Shown here: piece after piece, positions 34,345 to 44,363 of the stretch | How the letters are laid out: each line of letters starts with the position of its first letter | How positions within the stretch are numbered: position 1 is the first letter of the stretch | Source: Clostridium_AD sp050717535 | Lineage (GTDB): Bacteria; Bacillota; Clostridia; Clostridiales; Clostridiaceae | Length of the DNA stretch: 64,000 nucleotides | Reading direction: 5' to 3' | Assembly: GCF_050717535.1 (NCBI RefSeq) | Contig: NZ_JBOITM010000084.1 | Coordinates: forward strand, 7,530-71,529 | Notes under the pieces: generated by a model | What the model was told of the DNA's origin: nothing | Databases searched by the model: none | The model's input: only the letters and a program-made list of their open reading frames with translations | Position numbers and translations under genes: made by a program

Positions 34345-34605
34345 GTAACAATATCATTGTAAATGTTGTTTTAGTATTGATATTTGACGTTATATAATAA
34401 AAAAAGATAAAGCATATATTACTTTGGTATAATGATAGATAAGTACAAATTTTAAAGGCATTATAAAATATTGAAAAAATAGAATATTTTTATTTAAATT
34501 TATAATAATATACAAGAAATATGGTTTATTTATATTAGCTTAGTTTATTAAGTGTATTTTTAGAATTAATGTAAATATTTAATTGATATTGAGGAAGTGA
34601 TTGAA

Positions 34606-37600
34606 ATGGAGATTATTAATAATAGGTATAGAGTAGTAAAATGTATAAAACAAAACAGAGTAGTTTCCAGTTATGCAGTTAATGACATAATAAAAAATTA
34701 TGATACTATACAATTAAATATTCTTAATTCAGAATATTTACAAAAGGGATTAATAGAATTCTATACAAAAGAGTTTATGAGTTTAACTAACCTATCCTGT
34801 GAAAATATGATATCAGTGTATGATTTTAATTTGGTTAATCTTTTAGATAATAAAAAATTAAATGATAAAGTGTATTTTTACACAAATGAATACCTTCAAA
34901 ATAACACTAGTATTTTAGATATTGTAGGGGACATGCAAAGTGAAGAATTATTAGATTTATTTATAGAGATTTGCCAAAGTATAAATTATATTCATTTAAA
35001 GGGTTTTATTTATGGAAATATAAATTTATCTAATATTATAGTTTCAAATACGGTTTTTAATAAAAAAATTTCTATTAAATTTAAAGATTTTGCTACAGTT
35101 GAACTTGAAAAGCAGGAGTTTTGGAAGGACGAAAATAAGGTGGATTATTTTAAGGCACCAGAAATATCAAAAGGGGAAATATGTAGTGTTTTTAGCGATA
35201 TATATTCTCTAGGAGTATTATTATTTGTTATGTATATGAAAAGTAAAGATTATAATATCTCCATTAATGATGAAATTAAATCTTTCGATGATGTAAAACT
35301 TGAAGAAATATTCAATAGTAATGAGGATTTCAATGTGGATTTTAAAAATATTATTGAAAAAATGACCTATAGTGATGCTGATAAAAGATATAGAAGTATT
35401 TCAGAATTAGTAATGGATATAAATATGATTTTTAATAAACAGTATGTACCGCATAGAAAAAAAGAAATAGAAAAATTGAACTTTAATTTGAAAATGATAG
35501 GCAGAGATGAAGAAGTTAATAAAATTATGGATATTTACGAATCTATTAAAAATAAAAACAATTATAATTCTACTATTTTAATCCATGGAGAATCAGGTAT
35601 TGGTAAAACTCGTTTTCTTGATTCACTAAAATATCTCTTTTCTTTAAAAAAAGTAAATGCTTATAGCAGTTTTACTCTAGATGCATCTACTAAAGATAGT
35701 AATAAGGCTTTTATAGATATATTAAAGCAATTTATTTCTGAATGCCAAGGAGAAGTGTTAGAAAGATATGAGTCGGAATTAGTTAAATTCCTACCTGAAC
35801 TTGGTGGTAAAAAAAACATAATTCCATCTGAATCATTAAGTGGTGATAAAGAAAAATTTAGACTTATACATTCCGCAATGGGATTTATAGAAGAGTGTAT
35901 AAACAGTAAACCTATAGTTATAATTATTGATAATTTTCACCTAGCGGATGATTTTACTATAGAACTAATGGAATATATTATAAGGAAAAAATCACCTAAT
36001 AAAAATATAATGACCATATTATCCTATTGTGATGGAGAATGTTTAGTAAATAAGAAATTTATAGAATTTACAAAAAATATATCACACAATAGTGGTGAAA
36101 CTAATATTTTTTTAAAAGAACTAGGTGAAAAAGAAGTAGGTGAGATGATTCAAAATATTTTATGTATGCCTGAAATACCCTATAAGTTTACAGATAGTAT
36201 ATATGAAAAGACAAAGGGAAATCCGTTATTTGTGCAAGAAATTATAAAGAGCTTTTTTAATGAAAAGTATATTTATGTAGATAGTGAAGATGGATGCTGG
36301 AGTAGGGATTGTGAATATTCTAAATTTATAGTGCCTACAGATATGCATGGAGTATTATTAAATCAAGTTAAAGAAATGGAAGAAACAAATTACAATATTT
36401 TAACAGTAATATCTATATTTAATAGCGCTGTTTCTTTAGAAATAATTAAGAGCTTTATTAAAAATGAGAATAATGATTTAGAGAAAGCTATCGAAGGGCT
36501 TATTTCCTCGGGAATATTATGCAAAAAAATTGAGGACAGAGGATTTGTATTTGATTTTTACAATAAATTTCTTAAAAGCCTTATGTATGAGAAAATTAGG
36601 CTTGAAGATAGAAAAGTTATGCATAGATTAGCCTCAGTAGCACTTGAAAATCAATATAAAAAGGGTGGAACAGAATATGTTTATGAACTAATTTATCATT
36701 TAGAAAAATCTAATCAAGAGGGAAAGATTATTGATTATTGCATTGAAAATGCTGAAAAAATGAAACTTCTAAAAAATAGAAGTGATGCAATAAAAAATTT
36801 AACTAAAGCTGAATCTATTTTAGACTATTCTTTTGATTCGATTAAAAATATAAAGCTCATTATGGATCTTGCTAATTTACACGAACAAGAAGGTCATATT
36901 GATTTAGCTATAAAATACTATTTATCAATAGGAAAGTATAAGCAGCATGCTGCGCTACATAAGTACATAATAGATAGCTTAATTAAAGTAGCAAAAGTAT
37001 ATCTAAATAAAAATGATATAGAAAGTACTGTATATTATATTGAAGAAATTAAGGTTATGCTTTCCAAAGTAGATTATGTTTCAGGGATGCTTAGATGTGA
37101 AGGAATCCTAGCTGCTGTATATGACATAAAGCAGGATTATAAAAGTGTACAAACTATATGTAACACTTGTTTAGAGCTTTGCACTGGGGAATATGAAGAA
37201 CTGAAAACTAAATTTTATAACTATAAGGGCTTATATTATTTAAGAAGTGGTAGAGCTGACAAAGCATTAGCGATTTTTGAAGAAAATATAGAGGTATGTA
37301 GTAAATATAATAATATTAGGGGCATAATAAAATCTTTAAATAGAATAGGTGTTATTTATGGAGATTACTATCAAGATGATAATAAAGCCATAAAATATTT
37401 TATAAAGATGAAGGATATCTGTGAAAAAAATAATATGAGCTCAGAGGTGGTACTTGCTTTAATAAATATAGGTGCTACATATTTTTCAATGGGAAAGTAT
37501 GAAATATCCTTACAGTATTTTATAGAGACACTAGAAACATGCAAAAAGTATGATGATGAATTCCATGTGTTTTATTGTTATAGTTCAATTTCTAGTGCAA

Positions 37601-40056
37601 ATTTGAAATTAGGTTATTATGATAATGCATATAAATATTATGAACTTTGCCTTAAAGAGTTAGAGAATTATCCTAACCAAGGAAAAGAAATAGGTGAATT
37701 TTACTTTGTAGCTTCCCAGATTAATTATAAATTTGGGGATTTGAACAAGGCCCAATTTTATATAAATAAAACATTAGATATATATGATCATGATGAATGT
37801 ATTTTTAAATGGAACGCACAGGTTTTAAATGAATATATAAAATTTCATTTAGAAAAAAATGATGCAAAATTAATTGAAAGTCTTGAAAACATTATAACTA
37901 TTGTTGATAAAATAGCCTCATTGACTAGCAAACTTAATATTTTCTACGAGGTTGCAATTTATTTATATGAAAATGATAAAAAAGAATATGCATCTGTTTT
38001 TCTTAGTGAAATTAAAAATATTGATATTGACTTAAAAGACAATAGATTGTATGTTAAAAAACTTTATCTTGGTGGTTTAATTGAAAAAAAGAAGAACATT
38101 AAAATTTTCAGTGAAGCCTTGAAATATTCGAAAAAATATAAAGAAGTTGATGTATATTGGAGAATATACTCTTCAATGGGTGATTATTATTTTGATAAAA
38201 AAGATTATTTATATGCGGTAATTTATTATTTTGAGGCCTGTGGAATATTAAAGGATATAATTTTTAAATTACCAGCAGAATATAGATTGACTTATGTTAA
38301 GTTAAATAATGCCTTGAAGCCTTTCAATAAATTTTTAATTATTAATAATCATTATAAGCAAAATAAAGATAGTTCGATGTTAGAATTTGAACCCGTTAAT
38401 GTAAGTGATGAAGGTGGGTTATTAGATTTATTAGAGAGAGTAAATCATAAAGACATTTTAAAAAATAAGAATTTTATAAAATCTATAAAAAAGATATATT
38501 CATCTTCCCTTCACGAAGATATCCATGACATAAGTGATGTGCTAGAAAATTTACAAGGTGATAATTCTAAAAACTTGGAACTTATACTGGATTATTTATG
38601 CTATACAACACTAGCAACAAGGGGAACTATTATTATAAATGGTGATGACAATGATAAAGAATATAAAGTTATTGCATCTAGTGATAGAAGATATGAGCTT
38701 CCACAAGACCAAGAAGGATTATCTAAAATTCTAAGTGTGCAGACACCAGTTCTAGTAACGGACTATTCTCTAGAGAGAAATATAAATGGAGATATAAATA
38801 ATATTCATAATACTTTAAAAGCTTTTATTTGTATTCCCATTGTTATGGAAAATGCCAATGAAAAAGGGTTTATTAAAAATGAAAGAAGAAAAAACATTCA
38901 GGATAGTAAGCATGTAATTGGATATATATATATAGAATCACAAAGGGAATTAAATAATATTAATAAGGATAGCATGAAAAAATGTATGGAGCTTAGCAAA
39001 ATTATAGGTATAATAATTGAAAAATACAAGTTTAAATTAAGTGCGTCTATTGATAAATTGACAGGAACTCTTACTAGAAAATATCTAGAGGAGGCTTTAG
39101 GCGAACAAATTGAAGCATCCAGCCAAATAAGTAGTGAATTTTCTCTTATTATGTATGATTTAGATCATTTTAAATTAGTAAATGATAAGTTTGGACATCG
39201 CACAGGAGATTATGTATTAAAAAGGGTTTGCGATGTTGTTATGAGTAATTTAAGAGAAACTGATATTGTAGGTAGATATGGTGGGGAAGAGTTTATTGTT
39301 ATTCTTCCAGGGACAGGTATTTGTGATGCCCAGCTTATAGCTGAAAAACTACGATGTAAAATAGAAGAAGAAAAAATACTAGACAATAGACGAGATGTCA
39401 CTGTAAGTTTGGGGGTTGCTACCTATCCACTTCATGGTGAGTGGCAAGAGGAATTAGTTGAGCGAGTTGATCAAGCCTTATATGTGGCAAAGGAACAAGG
39501 AAGAAATAGGTATGCTATTTGGAATAGTGAATTCTCTAAAAAAGCTAAAAGAACAGATAAGCTTACTGGAATAATATCTGGCAATGCAATTCAAGATCAT
39601 AGAAATGTACTTGCCATGATAGAATTAATTGAGCTTATAAATATAAAGGGTGAAAGAGAAGATAAAATATATAGTTTACTTGGAAGAATTATTGAAATCA
39701 CAGAGGCGCAAAAGGGCACTTTGTTCATTATGGACAGTGAAAAAATCAAAGATAAATATTCAAGAGTGATTTTCAGAAATGAGTGGATGGATGTAGATAC
39801 CTATAATGAAAAAATAATAAAATCTGTAGTTAATAGTAAACAGGGAGTATGCAAGATAGATTGGGATACAATAATTGAGTATGATACAGTTACAGGTGTT
39901 CCAAATTGGCAGTCGGTTATGGCTATTCCACTAATTCAAGATGAAGTAGTAAAAGGAGTATTATATTTAACAGAATCTACGGTGACAAAAGAGTTTGGTT
40001 TTGAGGACTTTAACTTTGTGAATACTTTGGGAAAGATAATAGTTCAAATACTATAG
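34606..40056 (+). CDS. pseudokinase-ATPase-TPR-GAF-GGDEF signalling protein
   Basis: One frame of 1,816 residues. Residues 1-280 follow a Ser/Thr kinase fold, but the key residues are missing: no VAIK lysine, HRD replaced by YGN (in FIYGNINLSNIIV), DFG replaced by DFA. Residues about 300-650 are an STAND/AAA-type ATPase with Walker A GESGIGKT (near 330) and Walker B VIIIDNF (near 440). Residues 660-1230 are TPR-like helical repeats. A GAF-like part (about 1300-1475) precedes a GGDEF domain with intact GGEEF (near 1558) and an RETD inhibitory site 5 residues before it; a second GAF-like part ends the protein. No membrane segment. The start codon is set by GAGGAA; the frame opens at GTG 34597. 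Confidence 0.85.
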   Translation: MEIINNRYRVVKCIKQNRVVSSYAVNDIIKNYDTIQLNILNSEYLQKGLIEFYTKEFMSLTNLSCENMISVYDFNLVNLLDNKKLNDKVYFYTNEYLQNNTSILDIVGDMQSEELLDLFIEICQSINYIHLKGFIYGNINLSNIIVSNTVFNKKISIKFKDFATVELEKQEFWKDENKVDYFKAPEISKGEICSVFSDIYSLGVLLFVMYMKSKDYNISINDEIKSFDDVKLEEIFNSNEDFNVDFKNIIEKMTYSDADKRYRSISELVMDINMIFNKQYVPHRKKEIEKLNFNLKMIGRDEEVNKIMDIYESIKNKNNYNSTILIHGESGIGKTRFLDSLKYLFSLKKVNAYSSFTLDASTKDSNKAFIDILKQFISECQGEVLERYESELVKFLPELGGKKNIIPSESLSGDKEKFRLIHSAMGFIEECINSKPIVIIIDNFHLADDFTIELMEYIIRKKSPNKNIMTILSYCDGECLVNKKFIEFTKNISHNSGETNIFLKELGEKEVGEMIQNILCMPEIPYKFTDSIYEKTKGNPLFVQEIIKSFFNEKYIYVDSEDGCWSRDCEYSKFIVPTDMHGVLLNQVKEMEETNYNILTVISIFNSAVSLEIIKSFIKNENNDLEKAIEGLISSGILCKKIEDRGFVFDFYNKFLKSLMYEKIRLEDRKVMHRLASVALENQYKKGGTEYVYELIYHLEKSNQEGKIIDYCIENAEKMKLLKNRSDAIKNLTKAESILDYSFDSIKNIKLIMDLANLHEQEGHIDLAIKYYLSIGKYKQHAALHKYIIDSLIKVAKVYLNKNDIESTVYYIEEIKVMLSKVDYVSGMLRCEGILAAVYDIKQDYKSVQTICNTCLELCTGEYEELKTKFYNYKGLYYLRSGRADKALAIFEENIEVCSKYNNIRGIIKSLNRIGVIYGDYYQDDNKAIKYFIKMKDICEKNNMSSEVVLALINIGATYFSMGKYEISLQYFIETLETCKKYDDEFHVFYCYSSISSANLKLGYYDNAYKYYELCLKELENYPNQGKEIGEFYFVASQINYKFGDLNKAQFYINKTLDIYDHDECIFKWNAQVLNEYIKFHLEKNDAKLIESLENIITIVDKIASLTSKLNIFYEVAIYLYENDKKEYASVFLSEIKNIDIDLKDNRLYVKKLYLGGLIEKKKNIKIFSEALKYSKKYKEVDVYWRIYSSMGDYYFDKKDYLYAVIYYFEACGILKDIIFKLPAEYRLTYVKLNNALKPFNKFLIINNHYKQNKDSSMLEFEPVNVSDEGGLLDLLERVNHKDILKNKNFIKSIKKIYSSSLHEDIHDISDVLENLQGDNSKNLELILDYLCYTTLATRGTIIINGDDNDKEYKVIASSDRRYELPQDQEGLSKILSVQTPVLVTDYSLERNINGDINNIHNTLKAFICIPIVMENANEKGFIKNERRKNIQDSKHVIGYIYIESQRELNNINKDSMKKCMELSKIIGIIIEKYKFKLSASIDKLTGTLTRKYLEEALGEQIEASSQISSEFSLIMYDLDHFKLVNDKFGHRTGDYVLKRVCDVVMSNLRETDIVGRYGGEEFIVILPGTGICDAQLIAEKLRCKIEEEKILDNRRDVTVSLGVATYPLHGEWQEELVERVDQALYVAKEQGRNRYAIWNSEFSKKAKRTDKLTGIISGNAIQDHRNVLAMIELIELINIKGEREDKIYSLLGRIIEITEAQKGTLFIMDSEKIKDKYSRVIFRNEWMDVDTYNEKIIKSVVNSKQGVCKIDWDTIIEYDTVTGVPNWQSVMAIPLIQDEVVKGVLYLTESTVTKEFGFEDFNFVNTLGKIIVQIL

Positions 40057-40153
40057 TATAGACAGGATAAAAATGAGGAAACATACACATATGAAAGGAT
40101 TTATGTTGTTAGCAGTATGGAATAAAGTGGTGTATAATGAATATTAAATACTA

Positions 40154-40186
40154 GGTGCCACGCACCTTGACGTGGCAAGTGTCAAG
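40154..40186 (+). repeat. variant copy of the GTGGCA repeat
   Basis: This sequence contains GGTGCCACGCACC and CGTGGCAAGTGTCA and is related to the 26-bp repeat at 43201-43226 and 44325-44350, with an insertion between the halves. It lies in the intergenic space before the M16C peptidase gene and can form a small hairpin through TGCCAC/GTGGCA. Confidence 0.6.
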
Positions 40187-40257
40187 TTCAAGTTTTCGGG
40201 AGATGGAACATTACATAAGTGTTTCAAATTTTCAAAGGAAATATAAGGAGGACAAAA

Positions 40258-43188
40258 ATGAAGTTTACAATTGGCAGTATATATCATGGCTTTAAATTAA
40301 TCCAGGAGAAAAAAATAGAAGAGATTAATTCAGTTACAAGAGTATTTGAACATGAAAAAAGTGGAGCTAGACTAATGCATTTAGAAAATGATGATGATAA
40401 CAAAGTGTTTTCTATTGGATTTAGAACACCACCTAAAGATAGTAATGGACTTCCACATATTCTTGAGCATTCAGTACTTTGCGGATCAAGAAAATTTCCA
40501 ACAAAGGAACCCTTTGTTGAACTCATAAAGGGATCGTTAAATACATTTTTAAATGCTATGACTTTTTCTGATAAAACAATATATCCTCTAGCTAGTAAAA
40601 ATGAAAAAGATTTTTTCAATCTTATGGATGTATATTTAGATGCAGTTTTTCATCCTAATATTTATTCTAAACCCGAAATATTAATGCAAGAGGGTTGGCA
40701 TTATGAATTGGAAAAGAAGGAAGATAAACTAACTTATAAAGGTGTAGTTTATAATGAAATGAAGGGTGCTTTTTCTTCTCCGGAAGGATGCCTTATGCGT
40801 AAAGTTCAAGAATCTTTATTTCCAGAAACCTCTTATGGTGTTGAATCTGGTGGAGATCCAGAATTTATACCGGATTTAACTCAGGAGGAGTTTTTAGAGT
40901 TTCATAAAAAATACTATCATCCTTCAAATAGTTATATATTCCTATATGGAGATGGAGACATTGATAAAGAGCTACAATTTATTAGTGAAAAATATTTAAA
41001 TGATTTTGATAGAATTGTTGTAGATTCAGCTATTGCCCTACAAAAACCTTTTAGCAGTATGAAAGAACTTAAAATAGAGTATCCTATTTCATCAGATGAT
41101 GATGAGAAAGACAAAAGCTTCTTGAGTATGAACTTTGTATGTGGGGATAATATTAGTAAGCCAGAACATCATTTAGCCTTTGAAATTTTAGAATATTTAT
41201 TGCTAGAAAGTGCTGCAGCGCCTTTGAAAAGAGCGCTTGTAGAAGCAGACCTTGGAAAAGATGTATTTGGAAGCTTTGATAACAGCATCTTGCAACCAGT
41301 TTTTAGTATAGTAGTAAAAAACTCTAATGAAAGCCAAAAGGAAAAATTTAAAGAAGTTGTGTTTACAACTCTAAAGAATTTAGTTAAAGACGGCTTAGAT
41401 AAAAAGCTAATAGAAGCATGTATAAATATTACGGAATTTAAGTTAAGGGAAGCCGATTTAGGAGGTTTTCCAAAAGGATTATTCTATTATATAACTAGTA
41501 TGGACAGTTGGCTTTATGATAAAGATCCAACTATGCATTTAGAATATGAAAGTTATTTAAGTAAAATAAAAGCTGCATTAACTACTAATTATTTTGAAAG
41601 CCTTATAGAGGAGTACCTAATAAATAATGCACATAGTTCATTTGTTATTTTGAATGGTAAAAAGGGCCTAGCAGAGCAAAAGTCAAAGGCAGTAGAAGAA
41701 AAGCTAGCTAAGTATAAGGCGAGTCTTTCAGAAAAACAAATAGATGAAATAATAGGAGGAACTAAAGCTCTTAAAGAAAGACAAATGACACCAGATACTG
41801 TGGAAGTACTAGAAACAATACCACTACTTGAACTTTCAGATATTGAAGTTCCAGTAGAGCACTTACCTTTAAAGGAAAAGGATGAAAAGGGAGTAAAGGT
41901 ATTATCTCATAATATATTTACTAATAAAATAGCTTATATAAATGTGTTATTTGACGCTAAAAAAGTAGATATGACGTTATTACCTTATGTAACTTTACTA
42001 TCAACTCTTTTAGGAAGAGTAAGTACCCAAAATACTAAATATTCAGATTTATCTAATGAAATTAATATCCATACAGGTGGAATTCATTTTACAACAGAGA
42101 TATATGGAGATAATAAAAATTTTGAAAAATACAGTCCAAAGCTTGTAGTAAAAACTAAAGCATTAGTTCCAAAGCTTCCTAAACTATTTGATCTTATGGC
42201 AGAGATAATTAATACCACTGTGTTTGATGATAAGAAGCGTTTGAAGGAACTAATTCAGCAATTGAAATCAAGGCAGGAAATGAAAATCCTTGATAGAGGA
42301 CATATGGCAGCAGCTGGAAGACTTACTTCTTACTTTTCACCAGCTTCAGCTTATATAGAAAAAACTACAGGAATAGCTTTTTATGAATTCATAAGTGGAA
42401 TAGAAAGAGACTTTGATAATAAAGCGCAGGATATTATTGAAAACTTAAAAAAGGTATCAAAGCTTATATTCAACAAGAACAATCTTATGATAAGTGTTAC
42501 AGGAGAAGAGGATGTATATGATGCTTTTGCTGTGGAATTACCTAAGATTATAAGTATATTAGGAGAAGAAAAATTACCAGATGCAGAGTATAATTTTGAA
42601 CTTAATAAAAACAACGAAGGATTATTATCTTCCTCAGATGTTCAGTATGTAGCTAAAGGATATAACTTCATTAAGAAGGGCTATTCTTATTCAGGTAAAA
42701 TGCTAGTACTTAAAACTATAGCAAGTTTAGACTATTTATGGAATAGAGTACGTGTGCAAGGTGGAGCCTATGGCGGTTTTGCAAACTTAGCTAGGAGTGG
42801 TAACATTGTTTTTGTATCTTATAGAGATCCTAATGTAAAAGAGACACTAGTGGCTTACGACGGAATATGTGATTATATAGGAAGCTTTGAAGCTTCTGAA
42901 AGAGAAATGACCAAATATATAATAGGAACAATAAGTGAGCTTGATTCACCTTTATCACCTTCTATGAAGGGTGAGAGGGCTACAGCATATTATATAAGAG
43001 GTATTTCAGAGGCGCAAAGACAAGTGGAAAGAGACGAAGTATTAAGCACAAAGTCAGAGGACATTAAGTCTTTTAAATCACTATTAGATGACATTATAAA
43101 AGAAAATTGTTTTTGTGTACTGGGAAATGAGACAAAACTTAAAGACAACAAAGATATATTCACGAGTTTAGTGAATGTATTTAAATAA
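40258..43188 (+). CDS. M16C (presequence-protease/insulinase-like) metallopeptidase
   Basis: The 976-residue protein has the inverted zinc motif HxxEH in GLPHILEHSVLCGS with the downstream Glu (VVYNEMKGAFS), and the length and two-half clamshell layout of the M16C family (PreP, falcilysin). These enzymes degrade short unfolded peptides inside a closed chamber. No signal peptide is seen, so it is cytoplasmic. The frame opens at 40219, but AAGGAGG at 40245-40251 fits the ATG at 40258. Confidence 0.93.
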   Translation: MKFTIGSIYHGFKLIQEKKIEEINSVTRVFEHEKSGARLMHLENDDDNKVFSIGFRTPPKDSNGLPHILEHSVLCGSRKFPTKEPFVELIKGSLNTFLNAMTFSDKTIYPLASKNEKDFFNLMDVYLDAVFHPNIYSKPEILMQEGWHYELEKKEDKLTYKGVVYNEMKGAFSSPEGCLMRKVQESLFPETSYGVESGGDPEFIPDLTQEEFLEFHKKYYHPSNSYIFLYGDGDIDKELQFISEKYLNDFDRIVVDSAIALQKPFSSMKELKIEYPISSDDDEKDKSFLSMNFVCGDNISKPEHHLAFEILEYLLLESAAAPLKRALVEADLGKDVFGSFDNSILQPVFSIVVKNSNESQKEKFKEVVFTTLKNLVKDGLDKKLIEACINITEFKLREADLGGFPKGLFYYITSMDSWLYDKDPTMHLEYESYLSKIKAALTTNYFESLIEEYLINNAHSSFVILNGKKGLAEQKSKAVEEKLAKYKASLSEKQIDEIIGGTKALKERQMTPDTVEVLETIPLLELSDIEVPVEHLPLKEKDEKGVKVLSHNIFTNKIAYINVLFDAKKVDMTLLPYVTLLSTLLGRVSTQNTKYSDLSNEINIHTGGIHFTTEIYGDNKNFEKYSPKLVVKTKALVPKLPKLFDLMAEIINTTVFDDKKRLKELIQQLKSRQEMKILDRGHMAAAGRLTSYFSPASAYIEKTTGIAFYEFISGIERDFDNKAQDIIENLKKVSKLIFNKNNLMISVTGEEDVYDAFAVELPKIISILGEEKLPDAEYNFELNKNNEGLLSSSDVQYVAKGYNFIKKGYSYSGKMLVLKTIASLDYLWNRVRVQGGAYGGFANLARSGNIVFVSYRDPNVKETLVAYDGICDYIGSFEASEREMTKYIIGTISELDSPLSPSMKGERATAYYIRGISEAQRQVERDEVLSTKSEDIKSFKSLLDDIIKENCFCVLGNETKLKDNKDIFTSLVNVFK

Positions 43189-43194
43189 TGAAAA

Positions 43195-43234
43195 GATGCC
43201 TGGTGCCACCCACGTGGCAAGTGGCATCTTTTTT
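43195..43234 (+). terminator. terminator hairpin built from repeat copy A
   Basis: GATGCC (43195-43200) pairs with GGCATC (43223-43228) and TGCCAC pairs with GTGGCA inside it; a run of T follows. The hairpin contains one 26-bp repeat copy (43201-43226) whose exact inverse lies at 44325-44350. It follows the peptidase stop by 7 nt and acts as its terminator. Confidence 0.75.
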
Positions 43235-43340
43235 TTAAAAACCAGAAAAGTTTTTATGAATTTTCATAAAATATAGGAGGTAACCGGTTCTATGTGTAGT
43301 ATATTATAAAGTAATAGTTTAATATAAGGGGGCAATTTCC

Positions 43341-44288
43341 ATGGCAATTAAGGCACTTTTTACATATAACTACGGCGGAGAGAAAATGAAAGATATAGAA
43401 ACTTTTGGATATGATATAAAAGTAGTTAAAGAGCAAGATTTAATTTATAGTGATGATTTAGATGATGTAGAGGTTTTAATTTGTTATGACCCCTTTAAAA
43501 CCCTAGAAATAGAGAAAATGAAAAAGCTAAAATGGATTCAATTATCTAGCATAGGAATTGATCAGCTACCTATTGATTATGTTAAAAACACTTCTATTAT
43601 GATTACTAATAATAAAGGTGGTTATAGCATACCTATGGGCGAATGGATTGTATTAAAAGCACTAGAGTTATTTAAGAATAGTATGGGGCTATATGAAAAT
43701 CAAACCAATAGGAAATGGAAAATAGATACAAGCATTATGGAGTTATATGGAAAGACTATTGGTTTTGTTGGAACAGGTACTATAGCGGTGGAAGCAGCTA
43801 AAAGATTTCAGGGCTTTGGGGTAAACATTGTAGGGGTGAATACAGATGGTAGAGATATTAAACATTTTAATAGATGTTATGCAATGTCAGATCTAAATGA
43901 AATGCTTAAATTATGCGATGTCGTTGTAGGTACGATACCATATACAAAAGCAACCCATCATTTAATTAATGAAGAGAGATTTGTGGCAATGAAAAAAGGA
44001 GCTTATTTCATAAATGTTTCTCGGGGAAATATTGTAGATGAAGTATGTCTAATAGAAAATTTGAAAAATGGGAAATTAGCAGGAGCGGCTTTAGACGTGT
44101 ATGAAGAAGAACCTTTAAAAGAAAATAATGCACTATGGGATTTAAATAATGTTATATTAACCTCCCATAATTCCTGGATTTCAGAGATGAGAAATGAGAG
44201 AAGGTTTGACCTTATCTATAGGAATATGAAAAAATATGCACAAAGTGAAGAGTTAATAAATGTAGTAAATCTAAAAAAAGGGTACTAA
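43341..44288 (+). CDS. D-isomer-specific 2-hydroxyacid dehydrogenase
   Basis: The 315-residue protein has the NAD-binding motif TIGFVGTGTIAVEAAKRF, the catalytic Arg in NVSRGNIVDE, the Glu in ALDVYEEEPL and the His in TSHNSW. Such enzymes reduce 2-keto acids to D-2-hydroxy acids; the substrate is unclear, and phosphoglycerate dehydrogenase-like is the usual label. It has its own GGGGGC site and lies alone between two inverted copies of a 26-bp repeat. Confidence 0.88.
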   Translation: MAIKALFTYNYGGEKMKDIETFGYDIKVVKEQDLIYSDDLDDVEVLICYDPFKTLEIEKMKKLKWIQLSSIGIDQLPIDYVKNTSIMITNNKGGYSIPMGEWIVLKALELFKNSMGLYENQTNRKWKIDTSIMELYGKTIGFVGTGTIAVEAAKRFQGFGVNIVGVNTDGRDIKHFNRCYAMSDLNEMLKLCDVVVGTIPYTKATHHLINEERFVAMKKGAYFINVSRGNIVDEVCLIENLKNGKLAGAALDVYEEEPLKENNALWDLNNVILTSHNSWISEMRNERRFDLIYRNMKKYAQSEELINVVNLKKGY

Positions 44289-44324
44289 AATACTACGTGG
44301 TAGCAGTGGCATTTATTTGAAACT

Positions 44325-44350
44325 TGCCACTTGCCACGTGGGTGGCACCA
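44325..44350 (-). repeat. 26-bp repeat, inverted copy B
   Basis: This is the exact reverse complement of 43201-43226 (26 of 26 bases). It ends 13 nt before the cinA start. The longest open frame for cinA would run through it, but that part is not coding. Confidence 0.9.
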
Positions 44351-44363
44351 GAAGGAGAAAGTT

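Noticed and set aside
43341..44288. A composite transposon around the dehydrogenase
   Set aside because: The flanking 26-bp inverted repeats have no transposase and one works as a terminator; no target duplication was seen.
44331..44363. An N-terminal extension of CinA read from the repeat
   Set aside because: The residues come from the 26-bp repeat; the ribosome binding site and the family start fit ATG 44364.
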